Assembly (NCBI GenBank): GCA_964600025.1
Contig: CAZRHJ010000004.1
Span: 14,799-78,798, forward strand
DNA length: 64,000 bases
Reading direction: 5' to 3'
Origin: JADFUS01 sp964600025
GTDB lineage: Bacteria; Bacteroidota; Bacteroidia; Bacteroidales; Rikenellaceae
Of this stretch, positions 1 to 8,945 are shown in pieces; the stretch's first letter is position 1; the number at the start of each line of letters is the position of its first letter. Below the pieces are notes generated by a model. That model saw nothing but the letters and a program-made list of their open reading frames with translations, was not told the origin of the DNA and searched no databases. The translations under genes and the position numbers were made by a program.

Positions 1-1350
1 GTATATCAATCTGTAAGATTTGAAAATGCAGATATTAATCGAGGTAAAATCAGAATTGTTAATAATAATTTCTTTGATAATCTGTCTGCCTATGATATTG
101 TATATCATATTTACAAAGAAGGTGAAATTGAACCAATAGCAAAAGGAAATATCAAAACAGTAGTTGCTCCCCAAACTAACAAAGTTTTGCAACTGCCCGT
201 TAGAGTATATGTTCCACAAGCGGATAAGTTTGATTATTGGGTTAAGATAATTATGAAATGCAAAAGGGATATGATGGGTATGAAAGCTGGAACTATCGTT
301 GCAAGTAATCAAATTCAAGTCCCAGTTCAGCGACCAAAGCATAATTATTTGCAAGGTGGTAACAAACTGAGAGTTAGTAGAGCGAATAATATTTCTGTTT
401 CGAATGACAAAGTGCAAGTATTGTTTGACAAAACAAGCGGTGCTATCACAAGCTATAAAGTTGCGGGAGTGCAATATATTGCCCAACAATTTGGTTTGCG
501 TCCAAATTTTTGGAGAGCTGCAACCGATAATGATTATGGTAGCAGAAGTGTTTCTAAGTTGCAGGAATGGAAAAAACTTTCAAAAAATATTCTTGCTCAA
601 AATATTTCGCATAGCGTAACATCTAATTTTGCTACTATAACTGTGCTTTATTCTCTGCCAAGTCAATCATCAATGACTGTTCAGTACAAAATATTCAATA
701 CTGGTTTGATTAAAGTTACAACAGATTTTGAGGCAGGGGAGAGTGCCGAGCCAATGCTGCCACGATTGGGCTTACGTATGCGAATGCCACAACAGTGGAA
801 CACAATCAAATATTATGGTCGTGGACCTCACGAAAACTACATTGACAGAAATTATGGTGCAGACAAAGCAAGCTATATATCAAAAGTTTCTGAGCAGTAT
901 TTTCCTTATGTGCGACCACAAGAAAACGGACATCATACCGAAACTTCGTGGTTGGCAGTAGGTAAAGGTAATACAGGCAGTGGAGCGTTATTGTTTGTAA
1001 GTGGGGAGAAAGGTTTTGAGTTTAATGCTTTGAATAATTCTGTTGAGGATTTTGATAGTGAAGAATCTTCGAGAGATTATCAATGGAGAAATATGGGCGA
1101 AGACAAAGATGTTTCAAAAGCCAAAAATAATCTTAGGAAACAAACTCATACAAACGATATAGAGCCAAGAAACTTTACTGAAATATGTATAGACTATCGC
1201 CAAATGGGTGTTGCAGGGGATAATAGTTGGGGAGCAAAACCTTATGAACGTTATCAAATACCAGCGAACAAAAACTATAAGTTTTCGTTTACAATAATTC
1301 CTATCAGTCAATTTGATGCAGTTGGAGATTGGTCGAATATCCGATATTAG
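1..1350 (+). CDS. beta-galactosidase (GH2, LacZ type), C-terminal part
   Basis: The frame is open from the first base, so the gene begins before the window; about 449 codons are visible. The C-terminal half matches LacZ-type glycoside hydrolase 2 enzymes. First comes an immunoglobulin-like domain, then the large 'beta-galactosidase small chain' beta-sandwich with its hallmark motifs FWRAATDNDYG, YYGRGPHENYIDR and YVRPQENGHHTETSW. The TIM-barrel with the catalytic glutamates lies upstream and cannot be judged. The family hydrolyses terminal beta-galactosides; Bacteroidales versions are usually periplasmic and act on host or dietary glycans, but no signal peptide is visible here. The stop codon TAG is itself the first three bases of a dispersed repeat. 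Confidence 0.93.
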   Translation, partial: VYQSVRFENADINRGKIRIVNNNFFDNLSAYDIVYHIYKEGEIEPIAKGNIKTVVAPQTNKVLQLPVRVYVPQADKFDYWVKIIMKCKRDMMGMKAGTIVASNQIQVPVQRPKHNYLQGGNKLRVSRANNISVSNDKVQVLFDKTSGAITSYKVAGVQYIAQQFGLRPNFWRAATDNDYGSRSVSKLQEWKKLSKNILAQNISHSVTSNFATITVLYSLPSQSSMTVQYKIFNTGLIKVTTDFEAGESAEPMLPRLGLRMRMPQQWNTIKYYGRGPHENYIDRNYGADKASYISKVSEQYFPYVRPQENGHHTETSWLAVGKGNTGSGALLFVSGEKGFEFNALNNSVEDFDSEESSRDYQWRNMGEDKDVSKAKNNLRKQTHTNDIEPRNFTEICIDYRQMGVAGDNSWGAKPYERYQIPANKNYKFSFTIIPISQFDAVGDWSNIRY

Positions 1351-1469
1351 TACTGTCTGCTAAAAAAAGTAAAAAGGTAATTTCAGAAAACTCTGTTTTC
1401 TGAAATTACCTTTTTTAAATTTTTACCTTTCTGAAATTGTCCAAGTTTCATTTTTAGCGGACAGTACTA
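1348..1469. repeat. dispersed palindromic repeat, copy A (short form)
   Basis: The copy is bounded by perfect inverted ends TAGTACTGTC and GACAGTACTA. It fills the whole gap between the convergent lacZ-like gene and rpoN: the left end contains the stop codon of the first, and the right end stops one base before the stop codon of the second. Inside is a 21-bp perfect hairpin (1371-1391 with 1395-1415, 3-nt loop) flanked by A and T runs, which should work as a bidirectional terminator. The central palindrome of the full-length copies is missing. Confidence 0.85.
1371..1420. terminator. bidirectional intrinsic terminator between convergent genes
   Basis: A 21-bp perfect stem with a TCT loop is followed by TTTTTT on the plus strand and preceded by A runs that become U runs on the minus strand. 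It serves the lacZ-like gene and rpoN. Confidence 0.8.
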
Positions 1470-1470
1470 T

Positions 1471-2907
1471 TTAAAATTCTTTTCGCATACGAGCTACGGG
1501 AATATCCAACATTTCACGATATTTTGCCACTGTTCTACGTGCAATTTTGTAGCCTTTGTCTTGCAAAATATCCATTAATGCTCCGTCTGTAAGCGGATTG
1601 CGTTTTTCTTCGTTATCGACACATTCTTGAAGGATTGTTTTTATTTCTCTTGACGAAACTTCTTCGCCATCTGCGGTTTTCATTGCCTCAGAGAAGAAAT
1701 ATTTGAGAGGATATATCCCAAAATCTGTTTGAATATATTTGCTATTTGCCACTCTCGAAACCGTCGAAACGTCCAATCCGGTCAAATCCGAAATATCTTT
1801 TAGAATCATTGGTTTGAGTTTTGTTTCGTCGCCATCTTGAAAATACTCTTTTTGGAAATCCAAAATGGCATTCATAGTCATAAGCATAGTAACGTTACGT
1901 TGTTTTATGGCAGAGATAAACCATTTTGCAGATTCTATTTTTTGCTTGATAAATTGTGCTGCTTCTTTGTTTTCTTCGGAAGTGAAATCTGATTCTTTGT
2001 CCGATTTACTTTCTTTGATTAAAGATGATAGTAATTCAAGATAACTTTTATTTATTTTGACTTCACCATTAGATGATTTTCCCAACGAAACTTCTAATAT
2101 CCCGTCTTGGTTCTCCAAAACGAAATCTGGAACTATTTGTATTGTTGGTTCGCTTTGCAAATGTTCGGTATATAAATTTGCAGGTTTTGGAGATAAATTT
2201 GTTATCACGTTTATTGCGTTCCTAAGTTCCTCTTCTTCGAGTTCGTATTTTAGTATGATTTTGTCATAGTGTTTGCGTGAGAATTGCTCAAAACTTTCTT
2301 TTATTATTTTTATAGCCAAGAGTGTTGAGGAAGTTTTGGGTAAATAATTTAGTTGGATTAACAGAGTTTCTTGCAAATCACGTGCAGCAATTCCGTGTGG
2401 TTCAAGACTTTGAACCAGAGCCAAAGCCTCTTCTATTTGTGGCATTTCAACGTCCAAACCCATATTAAATGCTAAATCATCTTGGATACTTTCTAAATCT
2501 CGACGTAAATAACCATTTCTGTCAAGTGAGCCAATAATGTATTGAGCAACCAAATATGTAGTATCATTTGTTTGCAAAAATGATAGTTGTTCGTTCAGAT
2601 ATTCTGTGATTGTCAAGCCGTCCGAAAGAGGCATTGTAAATACCTTATCATCTTGCGAATGATTGTTTATATTTAGTTTGTAATAAGGTATTTCCTCTTG
2701 TCGTTTATATTCTTCTATGTCAATTTCTTTGGATTCGTAATCATCGTGTTCAGTATCTTCTTCAAGTGCAGGATTTTCTTCAATTTCTTTTTTGATACGT
2801 TGTTCAAGTTGAATAGTAGGCAACTCCAAAAGTTTTATCATTTGGATTTGTTGAGGCGAAAGACGTTGCAACATCTTTTGCACCTGACTTTGGCTTAATT
2901 TATTCAT
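1471..2907 (-). CDS. rpoN: RNA polymerase sigma-54 factor
   Basis: A 478-residue protein of normal family length. The N-terminal activator-interaction region starts at residue 1 with glutamine- and leucine-rich repeats (LSPQQIQMIKLLELPTIQLEQ), followed by an acidic linker at about 50-70. The core-binding domain covers about 100-300. The C-terminal DNA-binding region carries the RpoN box ARRTVAKYRE near residue 455, which reads the -24 promoter element. Sigma-54 directs RNA polymerase to -24/-12 promoters and needs an AAA+ enhancer-binding activator; none is encoded in this window. It lies downstream of dus on the same strand, with a repeat copy in between. Confidence 0.97.
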   Translation of the reverse strand: MNKLSQSQVQKMLQRLSPQQIQMIKLLELPTIQLEQRIKKEIEENPALEEDTEHDDYESKEIDIEEYKRQEEIPYYKLNINNHSQDDKVFTMPLSDGLTITEYLNEQLSFLQTNDTTYLVAQYIIGSLDRNGYLRRDLESIQDDLAFNMGLDVEMPQIEEALALVQSLEPHGIAARDLQETLLIQLNYLPKTSSTLLAIKIIKESFEQFSRKHYDKIILKYELEEEELRNAINVITNLSPKPANLYTEHLQSEPTIQIVPDFVLENQDGILEVSLGKSSNGEVKINKSYLELLSSLIKESKSDKESDFTSEENKEAAQFIKQKIESAKWFISAIKQRNVTMLMTMNAILDFQKEYFQDGDETKLKPMILKDISDLTGLDVSTVSRVANSKYIQTDFGIYPLKYFFSEAMKTADGEEVSSREIKTILQECVDNEEKRNPLTDGALMDILQDKGYKIARRTVAKYREMLDIPVARMRKEF

Positions 2908-2922
2908 ATCTTTTGAGTTTTA

Positions 2923-3012
2923 ATACTGTCTGCAAAATATCCTAAGAAGTCTGAGTTTGTGCGAGTGTGTATAATTTCTGTACGGTAAAAAATGTTTTTA
3001 CCAGACAGTAAT
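2923..3012. repeat. dispersed palindromic repeat, copy B (internally deleted)
   Basis: Left end ATACTGTCTGC and right end TTTTTACCAGACAGTAAT match the family ends. An inner piece, ATCCTAAGAAGTCTGAGTTTG, corresponds to the right arm of full copies; the central palindrome is gone. It lies between dus and rpoN, in the 5' region of rpoN. Confidence 0.7.
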
Positions 3013-3056
3013 ATTTAAGTTTGTACCACATTAATAATCAAAAACCGTGCAAAACC

Positions 3057-4076
3057 TTATCTCGCTAAAATATTTTCAGGTACATTTGCACTGAAATCAT
3101 AATCTCCCCAAGTTTCTTTTACATAATCAAGAGTTTTGTAAATTTCCTCTATATCTGTGAGTGTAACAAGTTTCATTCGTGTTTCTTTGAACGAAGGCAA
3201 ACCTTTGAAATATGTGCTAAAATGACGACGCATCTCAAAAACTCCTACTTTCTCTCCCTTTATTTCTAAGGATTTAGCAAAGTGTTTTTTTGCCAAATCA
3301 ACTCTTTCTATTACAGATGGTTGAGGAAGTATCTCGCCAGTTTCAAAATAGTGTTTTATTTCCTTGAAAATCCACGGACGACCATAAGTTGCTCTGCCTA
3401 TCATCAACCCATCTACTCCATATCTATCCAACATCATTTTGGCTTTTTGAGGAGAATCAATATCTCCGTTGCCAATGATAGGAATATTTATGCGAGGATT
3501 ATTTTTGACCTTGCCTATTAGTGTCCAATCGGCTTCGCCCTTATACATCTGTGAGCGTGTTCTGCCGTGAATTGTGAGTGCTTTTATCCCAATATCTTGC
3601 AAACGTTCAGCAATTTCTTCTATATTCAAACTGTTTTCGTCCCAACCCAAACGAGTTTTGACTGTAACAGGCAATTTGACAGTTTCGATAATTCGGCGTG
3701 TCATTTCTACCATCTTTGGCACATCTTTCATCATTCCCGAACCTGCACCTCTACCAGCAATTTTTTTGACTGGACAACCAAAATTTATATCTATAACATT
3801 TGGACAAGCCTCCTCGGCACGTATTGCTGCTTGAACCATTGGCTCTATCTCGCTGCCATATATTTGTATGCCTATTGGTCTTTCTTCTTCATAGATATTG
3901 AGTTTGGCAACAGATTTTCCTCCGTCACGTATCAAACCATCTGCCGAGATAAACTCTGTATACATCATATCTGCACCCATTTGTTTGCAAATCCATCTAA
4001 ACGATGGGTCTGTAACATCTTCCATTGGTGCTAAAAAGAGTGCGTTGTCTGGTAAAATTAAATTATCTATTCTCAT
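3057..4076 (-). CDS. tRNA-dihydrouridine synthase
   Basis: FMN-dependent TIM-barrel enzyme that reduces uridines in the tRNA D-loop. It shows the N-terminal FLAPMEDVTDPSFR motif, the catalytic-cysteine motif NFGCPVKKI, and the FMN-phosphate loop IGNGDI followed by GLMIGRATYGRPW. I start it at the ATG ending at 4076 (339 residues), because the upstream ATG would overlap the preceding gene's 3' end and add 30 residues unlike the family. Overall features resemble DusB, but which D-loop position it modifies cannot be told from sequence alone. It follows the radical SAM gene by 22 nt and is probably cotranscribed with it. Confidence 0.93.
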   Translation of the reverse strand: MRIDNLILPDNALFLAPMEDVTDPSFRWICKQMGADMMYTEFISADGLIRDGGKSVAKLNIYEEERPIGIQIYGSEIEPMVQAAIRAEEACPNVIDINFGCPVKKIAGRGAGSGMMKDVPKMVEMTRRIIETVKLPVTVKTRLGWDENSLNIEEIAERLQDIGIKALTIHGRTRSQMYKGEADWTLIGKVKNNPRINIPIIGNGDIDSPQKAKMMLDRYGVDGLMIGRATYGRPWIFKEIKHYFETGEILPQPSVIERVDLAKKHFAKSLEIKGEKVGVFEMRRHFSTYFKGLPSFKETRMKLVTLTDIEEIYKTLDYVKETWGDYDFSANVPENILAR

Positions 4077-4098
4077 CAATTTTTCGCTTTTAGCAAAA

Positions 4099-5742
4099 TT
4101 AATAATTTTTTTGTTTGAGTGCAATATATAGTGGTTTGGAATGTTCTTTTGACCTATCAAATCCAAAAATATATGTTCCTAAGTTTGTATCAAAACTGTA
4201 TAATCTCATATCTGGGTTGTATTCTCCCTCTATTATACTTTCGTTTCCGTCGATAACGTGTGTATAACTAACTACATTTGTAGTTGGTTTCTTGCGAAGA
4301 GATAAACCGTTTTTTATCCATTCAATTCTCAAATCATCTGTAAATTGTGGATAGTGTTGTTCCAAAAACTCATAGAATAACATACCTTGTCTTTCTTGAC
4401 TCAGTGGACTTGCATAACATTCTAACTCTGTAATATAATCTACAAAATTCTTCAAAAAATTACCTTTGTTTAGTATTATTTTGCGAAAAACATTCTGCCA
4501 AGCACTGTTGTTATAGTACCAGTCTAAAATCTTTGATAAAACCATAGACTCTGCCAAATCTTGTGGACTCATCTCGTCTGTTTTGAGTACTTCGTAGGGC
4601 GAAATAGGTGAGAAAACTATGCCTAATTGTTTTGCGTTCATTCGCATTTTTGTTCCTGCCAAAAGTTTTAGCAATTCTAATTGAATTTCTGCAACTCCAA
4701 TTTCAGCAAGTGTATGAACATCTTTGTATATTTGTTTTAGAGTGTAGTACGGTAGTCCTGCAATCAAATCTGCGTGTGTTTCCAAATTGTCCAAACCGCA
4801 TAGCATCTTCAATCCTTCGAGTGCTTTTTCTTTCTCTCCTGCTCTGCCACAAGCTCTCAATACCTTGTCGTCAAGGCTTTGTATTCCTGCCTCTGTGTGT
4901 AAAACACCTTTTGGAAGGCTTGCAATTTTTTGTTTAACTTCGGCAGTCAAAAGTGCTGGGTGTAACTCCAAATGAAAATTCATATCTGGATATGATGCAA
5001 AAATATCTAACATTGCCAACGCTCGTGGCACACTTGCATTGAATGTTCGGTCTAACATTCTAACATCTTTTATGCCTTTTTGGTGTATTTCGGAAATTCT
5101 TTTGGCAACTAATTCTATGCTTTGGTTTCGTAGTGGTCTGTCGCCACCGCTTACACAAAATGCACAGTTGTTGAAACAACCTCGTGTGGTTTCTAATTGT
5201 ACAAATGGTTTTGACCAATCAAAAAACTTACTCTTTTCGGGAAGCTCCAAATCTACAAAATCCATAACTTTTGCTCTGCCATTGTCTATATATTCTCCCT
5301 TGTAATTTATGTAACAAAGTCCCTCAATACTCGATTGTGGAGCTGGATTTTGTGCAAATTCCAGTGTCATAAAAAAACTATGTTCTCCCTCGCCTCTTAC
5401 CACATAATCTATGTAGTCGTGGCTTCTCAAAAAGTTTTCGTTTTCTCCTAAGTACTCTGGGCCTCCGCCAATTACAATCAAATTTGGTAGAATTGCTTTG
5501 GCTCTCGAAAGAACTTTGTCAAGATATTCGCAGGTGAAAAGCCAAGATGTATAGACCACATAATCTGGATTTTGTTGAACAATATTGTTTACAATTTCCG
5601 ATATATTTGATTTTATAGTCCCTTTGGCAACTACCCATTCGTACTTTGTTTCGTAGCGAACACTTTGTGCCTCAATTAGTGGCAACGCCCACGAAGAGTG
5701 TGAATAGGAAGAGTTTATGTCTAACCAGCAAATTTTTTTCAT
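4099..5742 (-). CDS. B12-binding domain radical SAM protein
   Basis: A 547-residue protein. Residues 1-140 resemble a cobalamin-binding Rossmann domain (VIGGGPEYLGE near 91-101; VRGEGEH near 115). The radical SAM core starts at about 180 with the cluster motif at Cys189, Cys193 and Cys196 (RGCFNNCAFC). The C-terminal 200 residues resemble the DUF4080-type extension common in Bacteroidetes and Clostridia. The family is predicted to carry out B12-dependent radical chemistry; the substrate is unknown. I use the ATG ending at 5742 (MKKICWLDINSS), because the seven residues upstream look non-native. Same strand as dus and rpoN. Confidence 0.88.
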   Translation of the reverse strand: MKKICWLDINSSYSHSSWALPLIEAQSVRYETKYEWVVAKGTIKSNISEIVNNIVQQNPDYVVYTSWLFTCEYLDKVLSRAKAILPNLIVIGGGPEYLGENENFLRSHDYIDYVVRGEGEHSFFMTLEFAQNPAPQSSIEGLCYINYKGEYIDNGRAKVMDFVDLELPEKSKFFDWSKPFVQLETTRGCFNNCAFCVSGGDRPLRNQSIELVAKRISEIHQKGIKDVRMLDRTFNASVPRALAMLDIFASYPDMNFHLELHPALLTAEVKQKIASLPKGVLHTEAGIQSLDDKVLRACGRAGEKEKALEGLKMLCGLDNLETHADLIAGLPYYTLKQIYKDVHTLAEIGVAEIQLELLKLLAGTKMRMNAKQLGIVFSPISPYEVLKTDEMSPQDLAESMVLSKILDWYYNNSAWQNVFRKIILNKGNFLKNFVDYITELECYASPLSQERQGMLFYEFLEQHYPQFTDDLRIEWIKNGLSLRKKPTTNVVSYTHVIDGNESIIEGEYNPDMRLYSFDTNLGTYIFGFDRSKEHSKPLYIALKQKNY

Positions 5743-5831
5743 AGTTCTATTATTATTCCACAAAAGTACTCATTTTTAACGGATTTTCTTTGCAAAAACG
5801 TGCTGTTTGGAATTATTTTTGTATATTATAT

Positions 5832-5985
5832 TATTGTCTGCTAAAAACGAAACTCGCCTATCTTGTCTATTTCACCGATGCTCATAACTCACGTACGCCA
5901 GTACGCTACGTTATAACCATCGGCAAAATAGCCTAAGAGATCCGAGTTTATTGGGAGCTTGTAAAATTTTTACCGAATAGCAATA
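5832..5985 (+). repeat. dispersed palindromic repeat, copy C (full length)
   Basis: Reference full-length copy. Left end TATTGTCTGCTAAAAACGAA; inner stem CCGATG (5875-5880) with CATCGG (5918-5923); central hairpin CGTAC-gcca-GTACG inside TAACTCACG...CTACGTTA; right arm AAATAGCCTAAGAGATCCGA; right end TTTTTACCGAATAGCAATA. It sits between the divergent radical SAM and GNAT genes. It is nearly identical to copy D. Confidence 0.93.
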
Positions 5986-5997
5986 ATTGTATTATAT

Positions 5998-6032
5998 TAT
6001 TGTCTGCTAAAAACGAAACTCACCTATCTTGT
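5998..6032 (+). repeat. partial second copy of the dispersed repeat (tandem with C)
   Basis: Positions 5991-6032 repeat 5825-5866 with one mismatch: ATTATATTATTG followed by the first part of the repeat. The partial copy breaks off after CCTATCTTGT, only 22 bases before the GNAT start codon. Confidence 0.85.
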
Positions 6033-6054
6033 ATTCAGAGAAAAATAAATTATT

Positions 6055-6597
6055 ATGAAGATAAAGAAAATTAATTCGTCTGCTCACGAAGACTTAGATG
6101 TATTATTAAAACTATACAAAGAAAGTTTCCCCAATGAGGAACGTAGGCTTGTTGCGGGTCTTAAAAACCTTATTGATAACGAGAAAGACTATATCTTTTT
6201 AGCAATATATATCCAAAATAATCTTGTTGGTTTTATGACTTACTGGAACTTTAAAACATTTTATTTTGGAGAATTTTTTGCAATTATGCCACAGTTTAGA
6301 AATCAAAATATAGGGAGTAGAGTGTTGAAAAAACTCAAAGAAATGGGGATTTGTGATTTTATATTCGAGGTGGAAAGACCTGAAACGCAAATAGCTGCTC
6401 GTAGAATTAAATTCTATGAACGTGCAGGTTATAAAATCATTTCCAAAGACTACGAACTTCCCAAAAAGTTTAGAGATATTACAACAATCAAAATGTATTT
6501 GATGGGTTCGGAAAAGCACAAAGCTATACTTGACGAAATAATTGATAAAATTTATAGTCGGGTGTATGTGAATTATGTTAATTTAGAAGATAATTGA
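6055..6597 (+). CDS. GNAT family N-acetyltransferase
   Basis: A 180-residue protein with the GCN5-related acetyltransferase fold. Beta-strand 4 is followed by the acetyl-CoA pyrophosphate loop FRNQNIGSRVLKKL (R/Q-x-x-G-x-G/A type, near residues 82-95). The later FYERAGYK (near 123-130) is the usual C-terminal GNAT signature. The substrate cannot be predicted. It stands alone, with a partial repeat just ahead of its start and a hairpin terminator behind it. No Shine-Dalgarno sequence is present. Confidence 0.85.
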   Translation: MKIKKINSSAHEDLDVLLKLYKESFPNEERRLVAGLKNLIDNEKDYIFLAIYIQNNLVGFMTYWNFKTFYFGEFFAIMPQFRNQNIGSRVLKKLKEMGICDFIFEVERPETQIAARRIKFYERAGYKIISKDYELPKKFRDITTIKMYLMGSEKHKAILDEIIDKIYSRVYVNYVNLEDN

Positions 6598-6637
6598 AAA
6601 TTGTTTAATATTTGCTCGTTAAATTATTAAAATGTTC

Positions 6638-6672
6638 GGGGGCGTGGAATAGTTACTTTCCACACCCCCTTT
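6638..6672. terminator. hairpin between convergent GNAT and carboxylase genes
   Basis: GGGGGCGTGGAA (6638-6649) pairs with TTCCACACCCCC (6658-6669) with one mismatch. It is by far the most GC-rich stem around. U-tracts on both sides are short. Confidence 0.65.
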
Positions 6673-6702
6673 AGTAGTTGTTGTTTAATAGTGTTGTATC
6701 TT

Positions 6703-8535
6703 TTATTCTATTTCAATCAAGACCTCGTCAGCGTTTACGGCTGTGCCTTCGTTTGCAAAGATACGTTTGACTGTCCCAGCAAACTCTGTTGTAATAGTAT
6801 TTTCCATTTTCATTGCTTCCAAAATCATTACAGTATCCCCAGCAGCAACTTTATCTCCTACTGCAACTTTTAGTTGGAATACTTTGCCTGGCATAGGAGA
6901 AATAACAACGTTTCCAGTAATTGGTGCGTCTTCTTTTGGTGCTTCTTCTTTTACTTCAACCTTTGGAGCAGATGCAACTCTATCTTTTTTGATATTTGTC
7001 AAATAGTCCTTAGCAACTTGTGGGAAAAGTTCCAACAAAAGTTCCTCTTTTTCATTTTCTGCCAAACGAATATCTGTACCTTCAAAGAATGGATTAGGCT
7101 GACGTTTGTTTTTAGATGTGTCATAAGGACGCTCTTCTCTGTGTCCACAAATTTTCATTCTAAATTCAGGGTCGATAGGAGCAGGAGTTTTGCCGTACTC
7201 GCCTTTAACCAAGTTCATAAATTGGTTAGAAACGTTTGAGTACATAGGTTTTCCTTTTTTCTTATCTATTGCACAGTTTACTGCCTGAGCACCAACAATC
7301 TGGCTTGTAGGAGTAACAAGTGGTGGCAAACCAGCTGCAAGTCTAACCTCTGGTATAAGTGCCATAGCGTCTTCCAAAATTTCTTCGGCTTTCAAAGCAC
7401 GTAGGTTTGCAACCATATTAGTGTACATACCTCCCGGGATTTGAGCTCGTTTAACTAATTCGTTAGGAGCAGGGAATCCGAAATATTCTTCAATTTTACG
7501 ACAAATAGTAATAGTGTCTTCGTAGCGTTTTTCTTTTGCCGAAACAATAGCATCGTCAAATAGTTTGTCAATATCAGCAGGAAGTTTGTCTGTAAGAGGA
7601 TTGAATGGGTTTGGCAATTTTTTAGAAGTGTCAAACTGAGCCAATTCTTTACGAATACCAACAAGTTCTGCATTTATTTTTGCAACTGCCTCCATATTAA
7701 CGTCAAATTCTATACCCATTTTTTGGCAGAATAGATATACTAATTCAACAGCAGGAGCAGCAGGACCACCTGCAAAGTTCCAAATATTAGTATCTACAAT
7801 ATCAACACCGTTTACGATAGACGAAAGAACAGATGCAAGTCCATAACCAGGAGTAGAGTGAGTATGGAAATCTACTGGGATTTTGATGTTTTGTTTTAAC
7901 AACGAAATCAATTCCGCAACTCTTTGAGGAGGAATAAGTCCACTCATATCCTTAATGGTAATCATATCTGCACCCAGACTTTCCATAGTTTTAGCTTTGT
8001 TTACGAAATAATCATTTGTAAACACTGGTTGTTGAGCTTTTTTGCCCAAAAGTTTTTGCCAAAAACTTGGTTGAGGGTAAACAGGGTCTGTTGTGTAGCA
8101 CACAGCACAATCCACAATACCTCCGTATTGTTTAATATATTTAATAGTTGATTTAACGTTGTTTACGTCGTTTAGAGCATCAAAAATACGCATAATACCC
8201 AAACCAGACTGAATTGCATTTCTGCTAAATCCATCAATAATATCATCTCCATAAGGTTGATAACCAAATAGGTTACGGCCACGAGATAGTGCAGTTAGTA
8301 ATGAAGCATTACCTACTACTGCTTTGATTTTTTCTAATCTGTCCCAAGGGTTTTCGCCTAAGTATCTCATTACTGAGTCTGGAATTGCTCCGCCCCAAAC
8401 TTCCAAAGCATAAAAATTAGCTTCTTTGTAAAATGGTAAAATTCTGTCAATTTGAGCCTGTGTCATTCGTGTCGCAAAAGACGACTGCTGACCATCTCTC
8501 ATAGTCAAATCACGAATTAAAAGTTTTTGTGCCAT
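6703..8535 (-). CDS. biotin-dependent oxaloacetate decarboxylase alpha / pyruvate carboxylase subunit B
   Basis: A 610-residue protein from the ATG ending at 8535 (MAQKLLIRDLTMRDGQQS). The N-terminal carboxyltransferase TIM barrel shows RDLTMRDGQQS, the ITIKDMSG metal/lysine motif and DFHTHSTPGYG. A conserved C-terminal linker follows, and then a biotinyl domain at about 540-610 with the biotinylation site EAMKM (Lys576). It transfers CO2 between carboxybiotin and pyruvate/oxaloacetate. The order is that of OadA or PycB. No biotin carboxylase or membrane beta/gamma subunit is in the window, so the reaction direction (sodium pump or anaplerosis) is undecided. An alternative start 30 codons upstream is less likely. 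Confidence 0.92.
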   Translation of the reverse strand: MAQKLLIRDLTMRDGQQSSFATRMTQAQIDRILPFYKEANFYALEVWGGAIPDSVMRYLGENPWDRLEKIKAVVGNASLLTALSRGRNLFGYQPYGDDIIDGFSRNAIQSGLGIMRIFDALNDVNNVKSTIKYIKQYGGIVDCAVCYTTDPVYPQPSFWQKLLGKKAQQPVFTNDYFVNKAKTMESLGADMITIKDMSGLIPPQRVAELISLLKQNIKIPVDFHTHSTPGYGLASVLSSIVNGVDIVDTNIWNFAGGPAAPAVELVYLFCQKMGIEFDVNMEAVAKINAELVGIRKELAQFDTSKKLPNPFNPLTDKLPADIDKLFDDAIVSAKEKRYEDTITICRKIEEYFGFPAPNELVKRAQIPGGMYTNMVANLRALKAEEILEDAMALIPEVRLAAGLPPLVTPTSQIVGAQAVNCAIDKKKGKPMYSNVSNQFMNLVKGEYGKTPAPIDPEFRMKICGHREERPYDTSKNKRQPNPFFEGTDIRLAENEKEELLLELFPQVAKDYLTNIKKDRVASAPKVEVKEEAPKEDAPITGNVVISPMPGKVFQLKVAVGDKVAAGDTVMILEAMKMENTITTEFAGTVKRIFANEGTAVNADEVLIEIE

Positions 8536-8945
8536 AATAGTTATTGTTTTTAATAGTTTTTTCTTGGAAAGGCTGTCATTGGAAATACATATATTTTTCA
8601 AAGTAGATGTATTTCGTAATCTCACACTCCAAAATTACTAAAATATTTTTAAAAACAAAGTTTTTTATTAATTTTTTTTAACTAATTACAAGTTTGCAAA
8701 AAAAATATTCTTTTAGTTGGTGTATTTCTGTTCTTTTTTAAAATATAGTCTTTATTAAGGTTAATAGTGTACAATCGTTAGTGGTGTTGTCAAAAAATCA
8801 TCTTTTCAAGCCTCTACAAATGGAAATGCTATAATATACTATTTCTTAACCTATTGTAATGATTTTTAAAAATTTTTATCAGGCAGCAATAAATCTTTTT
8901 GTTGTACAATAATATTATTTTGTATCTTTGTAAATAAAAATACCT
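8536..8945. other. AT-rich divergent intergenic region with a decayed repeat end
   Basis: No ORF or RNA gene is recognisable. Positions 8870-8892 (ATTTTTATCAGGCAGCAATAAA) resemble the right end of the dispersed repeat, but no matching left end is visible, so it is at most a remnant. The promoter of the downstream gene lies at 8898-8930. Confidence 0.4.
8898..8930 (+). promoter_or_regulatory. Bacteroidetes-type promoter of the membrane-protein gene
   Basis: TTTG at 8898-8901, a 21-nt spacer and TATCTTTG at 8923-8930, 15 nt before the start codon. The palindrome TTGTACAA lies within the spacer; the same word sits in the spacer of the HAD-gene promoter. Confidence 0.65.

Noticed and set aside
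3567..4034. A 155-codon plus-strand frame opposite dus
   Set aside because: Shadow of the dus gene: rich in Cys, Phe and His as expected from antisense AT-rich coding DNA, with no promoter or domain.
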